Of a stretch of DNA of 10,736 nucleotides, positions 8,701 to 10,736 are shown in pieces. The stretch covers positions 1-10,736 of the forward strand of contig CAYZFR010000138.1 of the NCBI GenBank assembly GCA_964477875.1, given 5' to 3'. Within the stretch, counting starts at the first letter, position 1. Each line of letters opens with the position of its first letter. The notes under the pieces were generated by a model. That model worked only from the letters and a program-made list of their open reading frames with translations, did no database searches and was not told the DNA's origin. Both the position numbers and the translations under genes were made by a program. The stretch is from Kuafuiihalomonas sp964477875. Lineage in GTDB: Bacteria > Myxococcota > Kuafuiibacteriia > Kuafuiibacteriales > Kuafuiibacteriaceae.

Positions 8701-8958
8701 CGCTCCGAGCGCCTGCGGCTGGAGCTGGACCTCGCCGCCGAGGCCGCGCTCCGCTCTCCGCCCACCTTCGCCCGAGGGGCGGGCTGGGGTCGCTTCATGC
8801 AGCGCTTCGAGGAGACCTCGGGGACTTTCGCGCTCGAGCGACGCTGGTCATGGTCTTCGGTTCGCGTCCCGCCCGAAGACATGCCTAGCTTCGTCGCGGC
8901 CATGGAGCGGCTCGTGGACGATACGACGGTCGAGCTCGATTTCGTGCTCCAGGACTGA
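5704..8958 (+). CDS. lipoprotein paralogue with degenerate (catalytically dead) transglutaminase domain
   Basis: A 1084-residue protein whose GTG start shares GTGA with the previous stop, implying translational coupling. The N-terminus MSRRGLYLLLLLPAC has a basic head, a hydrophobic run and a lipobox LPAC, with Cys15 as the lipidated residue, so it should be membrane-anchored. It repeats the upstream architecture: a PA14-like sandwich (about 143-236, VRLNGEALREG), helical repeats (about 262-530), a DUF3857-like region (about 539-735) and a transglutaminase-like region (about 735-880). By eye, RRGYGDCKDKATLL upstream aligns with ERRGDRTRLLAQM here, so the nucleophile Cys is replaced (R786, plus a short deletion). 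NHALLYV aligns with DEPLVLA, so the His becomes E822. The protein is therefore probably a non-enzymatic partner or scaffold. The similarity is distant, so a domain search may detect only part of it. Confidence 0.9.
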   Translation: MSRRGLYLLLLLPACAGGRAPISDAAPPLSAPLPLGSAAGLWPGLAAAEDMDWASAGRAWSDLILAGGGGDEAIGAAELLGQLPLPFRARSVARAERGALTHPVRARLAWTGHGVQPTHWLDALAVRRAEGTGPDWTARVERGGRLRVGGGWSSGRFVLQSCARFERPLRASVWMWTNAEGVVRLNGEALREGDVPSVDAQVVLQPGLHVLRAELAVDAEDDELAIWWPGWAERVEPCGEEEPADHRAELRTPPEPEDWPARFVALRRAEGGVGAWPRRLEALLGEVPRLAPDAPALMGAWARWALELGTPAARVLDRLDGPVTPWGQAIRARALAGVDPARARTLLAALDDPRESFGALLRRGRQREALALVDRLDPESMTTADRTMAASFFSQSGWPKLAARFTPELVVPLAEARWRARVDSSSARQHLCPRADTLQGRLQCAEWSLLAEDFGRARTLLASLRSESPGWAPVHRLHRRLARAEGRDAGEAMLGLRRAGELRLDWELKEEGPPWRPPLPFAPSGRLGDGMRAERGAGDDRVVVVDRRIEDWLEGEGRLATTHVLERVQTRGGIDAVGQVTPPPDAAILRVRTLNGAGPASPAELQEGSIDLSFVDLDPMDGAEVEWISAESTPEDEVVTRFSHQGRHAVEFSELVIRTPVDRQLRWVGLQGAPEPFVAEEGGRRIHRWRFESVPPWREEPHGPPARELLPLTLVWIEGAQARARKRNIEALELPPSPWAAALGRRLAAGARGVEALRRVFDWVEAKIEPGAGLGARALLERRGDRTRLLAQMTEGLGAHFVLGRGRARWPSVVPDPRRYDEPLVLAELDEGRVWMGFDGPSSWFGRLPADFRGGSHLEAGGSVRVFRPEDLGPEHLDVVLRLGADGADAEGRLELRAVGRWRGRLDAILDQADANEVEAQLERGLSELLGAVDVVGWSRTPGGLQADFAATALFEVEGRTLRMRRIEATPLGTILLGLPGPEELMRPARRRSPLCIEERSERLRLELDLAAEAALRSPPTFARGAGWGRFMQRFEETSGTFALERRWSWSSVRVPPEDMPSFVAAMERLVDDTTVELDFVLQD
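8951..8954 (+). promoter_or_regulatory. Shine-Dalgarno-like AGGA before the symporter start
   Basis: AGGA sits inside the last codons of the lipoprotein gene and ends 6 bases before the GTG at 8961. It supports that GTG as the symporter start. It is one of the few recognisable ribosome-binding motifs in the window. Confidence 0.45.
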
Positions 8959-8960
8959 GC

Positions 8961-10316
8961 GTGCTGCCGGCGCTCACCATCGCCTACGTCGCGGGGCTGG
9001 TCGCGCTGAGCGCCTGGGCTGGCCGGGGCGTTTCTTCGGTCGAAGACTACGCCCTCGCAGGTCGACGACTCCCCCTCGCGCTGGCGGCTCCGACCCTGCT
9101 CGCGACCTGGTTCGGGGCCGGCACCCTGCTCGCGGCCGCAGACGAGGTTCATCGACGCGGCATCACCGCCGCGACCCTGGATCCGATCGGCGCTGGGCTG
9201 TGCCTGATCCTGGCCGGGATCTTCTTCGCCAAGCCCCTCGTCGAGCTCCGTCTCACGACGCTCCCCGATCTCTTTCGACTCCGCATGGGCAAGAGCGTGG
9301 AGCGGGTGGGCGGACTGCTGATGGTACCCACCTACTTGGGATGGGTCGCCGCCCAGTACGTCGCCCTCGGTCACCTCCTGGCGCTCATCTTCGGAGTACC
9401 CGCCTGGGCGGGGACGCTCGGCGTGGCGGCGGTCGGCACCGGCTACACCTGGCTGGGGGGCATGTGGGCCGTGACGCTCACCGACGCGGCCCAAATCTTC
9501 CTCGTCGTCCTCGGCCTGATCCTGATGACCCTCGGCACCCTCGACGGGGCCCCCGAGCTCGCGAGCGCCCTGCCGGCCGAGAAGCTCCAGCTGATCCCGC
9601 CCGGCGGCTTTCTGCCCTGGCTGGGCGTGCTCCTCGCTGGTTCTCTGGGCAACTTGCCTTCCCAGGATCTCATGCAGCGGGTCTTTGCCTCGCGGACGGC
9701 CCGGGTGGCCAAGAGCGCCTGCATCCTCGCCGGCATCGCCTACCTCCTGCTGGGGATGCTGCCGGTGTACCTCGGGTTGGTGGGCGCGACCATGGGCCTG
9801 GAGCCCGAGGCGGTGCTGCCCCAAATGTCGGAGCGCCTGCTCTCGGGCCCGATGCAGGCCATCTTCCTGCTCACCGTTCTCTCGGCCGTGCTCTCGACCA
9901 TCGACTCCGCCCTCCTCGCCCCCGCCACCGTCCTGAGCGAGAACGTGCTCGCCTCCGTGTCTGGATGGAGCCCCCTCGCTCGCAATCGAGGCTGCGTCGC
10001 CCTGGTCTCGGTCAGCAGCCTCGCCCTCGCCTTCAGCGGCGAGACGGCCTATGGCCTCCTGGAGGCGACCTACGAGCTCACGATGGTGGCCCTGCTCGCG
10101 CCGCTATGCTTCGGCTTGAAGCGGCGAGTCGAGCCGCGATGGGCCTTGGTGGGCATGCTCGGGCCGAGCCTGATCTGGACGGCCCACTTTGCCCTCGACG
10201 CCACCGCCCTGTTCGGCCTCGTTCCGATCGGGCTTGGTTGCACGGCCCTCTCAATGGGCATCTTCGCGCTCGGCACCCGGCCCCTGACGACCGTCGGAGA
10301 GCCGGGCGACGTGTAA
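8961..10316 (+). CDS. sodium:solute symporter (SSS family)
   Basis: A 451-residue inner-membrane transporter with roughly 12-13 hydrophobic segments, expected to use the sodium gradient to move a small solute. Family landmarks are present: VEDYALAGRRLP after helix 1, TWFGAGTLLAAADEVHRRG in the first core helix, GGMWAVTLTDAAQIFLVVLG, GNLPSQDLMQRVFASRT, and AVLSTIDSALLAPAT. In the last of these, S312/T313 match the conserved Ser-Thr pair of the sodium site in PutP-type proteins. The GTG start at 8961 lies 2 bases after the lipoprotein stop, has an AGGA 6 bases upstream and places helix 1 right at the N-terminus, as is usual. It is at the short end of the family's size range. I cannot assign a substrate. 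Operon position links it to the two DUF3857-type proteins, perhaps importing what they release or recognise (inference). Its last 66 bases overlap the convergent deacylase gene. Confidence 0.93.
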   Translation: MLPALTIAYVAGLVALSAWAGRGVSSVEDYALAGRRLPLALAAPTLLATWFGAGTLLAAADEVHRRGITAATLDPIGAGLCLILAGIFFAKPLVELRLTTLPDLFRLRMGKSVERVGGLLMVPTYLGWVAAQYVALGHLLALIFGVPAWAGTLGVAAVGTGYTWLGGMWAVTLTDAAQIFLVVLGLILMTLGTLDGAPELASALPAEKLQLIPPGGFLPWLGVLLAGSLGNLPSQDLMQRVFASRTARVAKSACILAGIAYLLLGMLPVYLGLVGATMGLEPEAVLPQMSERLLSGPMQAIFLLTVLSAVLSTIDSALLAPATVLSENVLASVSGWSPLARNRGCVALVSVSSLALAFSGETAYGLLEATYELTMVALLAPLCFGLKRRVEPRWALVGMLGPSLIWTAHFALDATALFGLVPIGLGCTALSMGIFALGTRPLTTVGEPGDV

Positions 10317-10736
10317 GAGCGCGTCTCCCAGATATACCACCGCCGTCTTCTGGCGGGCGATGACCAGGCCCTCGGTGCGCGCCCGCAGAACGGACTGCCC
10401 TCGACCGATGCTGCTGCGGATCACGCCCAGGGTCTGTCCGAGCTCCACTCGGTCCCCGACCTCGACCCGAGGGTGGAAGAACCCGCTCTGCCCCGCCCGG
10501 AGCCAGGTGCTGCTGCGGGAGCGAGCCGACCGAGGCCACTCGCCTCGGCTCTCCACTTCCCGCATGCCGACGTGCTCCAGCACCCGGAGCGTGCCGTCGA
10601 CGGCCCGCTCGATCGACACCTCGTCGAATCGTTCCGCCTCGCCTCCCTCGTACAGGAGGACACGGGCCCCCGCCTTGCGGGCCGCGGATCGCAGCGACCC
10701 GTCACGAAGCGTCGCGTGCAGTACGATGGGGGCGCC
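10251..10736 (-). CDS. AstE/AspA-family zinc deacylase, C-terminal part (runs off right edge)
   Basis: The visible 161 codons are the C-terminal half of a succinylglutamate desuccinylase/aspartoacylase-type protein. This is an M14-like zinc hydrolase family that cleaves N-acyl amino acids or related amides. The window edge falls on a codon boundary, so the 5' end and the zinc ligands are missing. Visible landmarks are IVLHATLRDGSLR, then LLYEGGEAERFDE, whose first Glu (codon 10647-10649) is the likely catalytic Glu. These are followed by the C-terminal beta domain, SGFFHPRVEVGDRVELGQTLG, and the closing GLVIARQKTAVVYLGDALLHVA. After that, where relatives usually stop, about 16 further residues run into the overlap with the symporter 3' end. 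The true substrate is unknown. It is convergent with the operon, so not co-transcribed with it. Confidence 0.9.
   Translation of the reverse strand, partial: GAPIVLHATLRDGSLRSAARKAGARVLLYEGGEAERFDEVSIERAVDGTLRVLEHVGMREVESRGEWPRSARSRSSTWLRAGQSGFFHPRVEVGDRVELGQTLGVIRSSIGRGQSVLRARTEGLVIARQKTAVVYLGDALLHVARLSDGRQGPGAEREDAH

Noticed and set aside
1..10736. CRISPR array, tRNA, rRNA, insertion sequence or phage genes
   Set aside because: I saw no regular direct repeats, tRNA-like arms, transposase motifs or terminal inverted repeats on reading through the window.

Overview
This window is a GC-rich stretch (I judge it near 70% G+C by eye) from a bacterium with tightly packed genes. The large secreted DUF3857/transglutaminase proteins, the lidless Hsp70-like protein and the plant-type glutamate-cysteine ligase would fit a Myxococcota or 'deltaproteobacterial' genome. 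That placement is inference; there is no rRNA or other marker gene here. The first 45 bases are not biological: they match the 3' end of the Illumina TruSeq/P5 adapter, so this is the untrimmed end of an assembled contig, probably short-read or metagenomic.

Layout, left to right. (1) Adapter, 1-45. (2) The 3' part of an Hsp70-family gene on the + strand, ending at 902. It lacks the helical lid and has a degenerate nucleotide-binding loop. (3) Convergent to it, with a 4-base gap, a glutamate-cysteine ligase (GCS2 family) on the - strand, 907-2259. (4) A 118-base divergent spacer, 2260-2377. (5) A three-gene + strand operon: a secreted TPR-DUF3857-transglutaminase protein (2378-5707); a lipoprotein of the same architecture whose transglutaminase active site is lost (5704-8958, overlapping by 4 bases); and a sodium:solute symporter (8961-10316, 2-base gap). 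(6) The 3' part of an AstE/AspA-type zinc deacylase on the - strand (10251-10736), which overlaps the symporter end by 66 bases and runs off the right edge.

The most interesting unit is the operon. An apparently active secreted transglutaminase-like protein is translationally coupled to a catalytically dead lipoprotein paralogue, then to a membrane transporter. I infer an envelope complex in which the lipoprotein acts as scaffold or partner; substrate and function are unknown. The ligase would make gamma-glutamylcysteine in the cytoplasm and shows no obvious link to the operon beyond sharing the divergent spacer. All four genuine start codons that I can assign in this window appear to be GTG.
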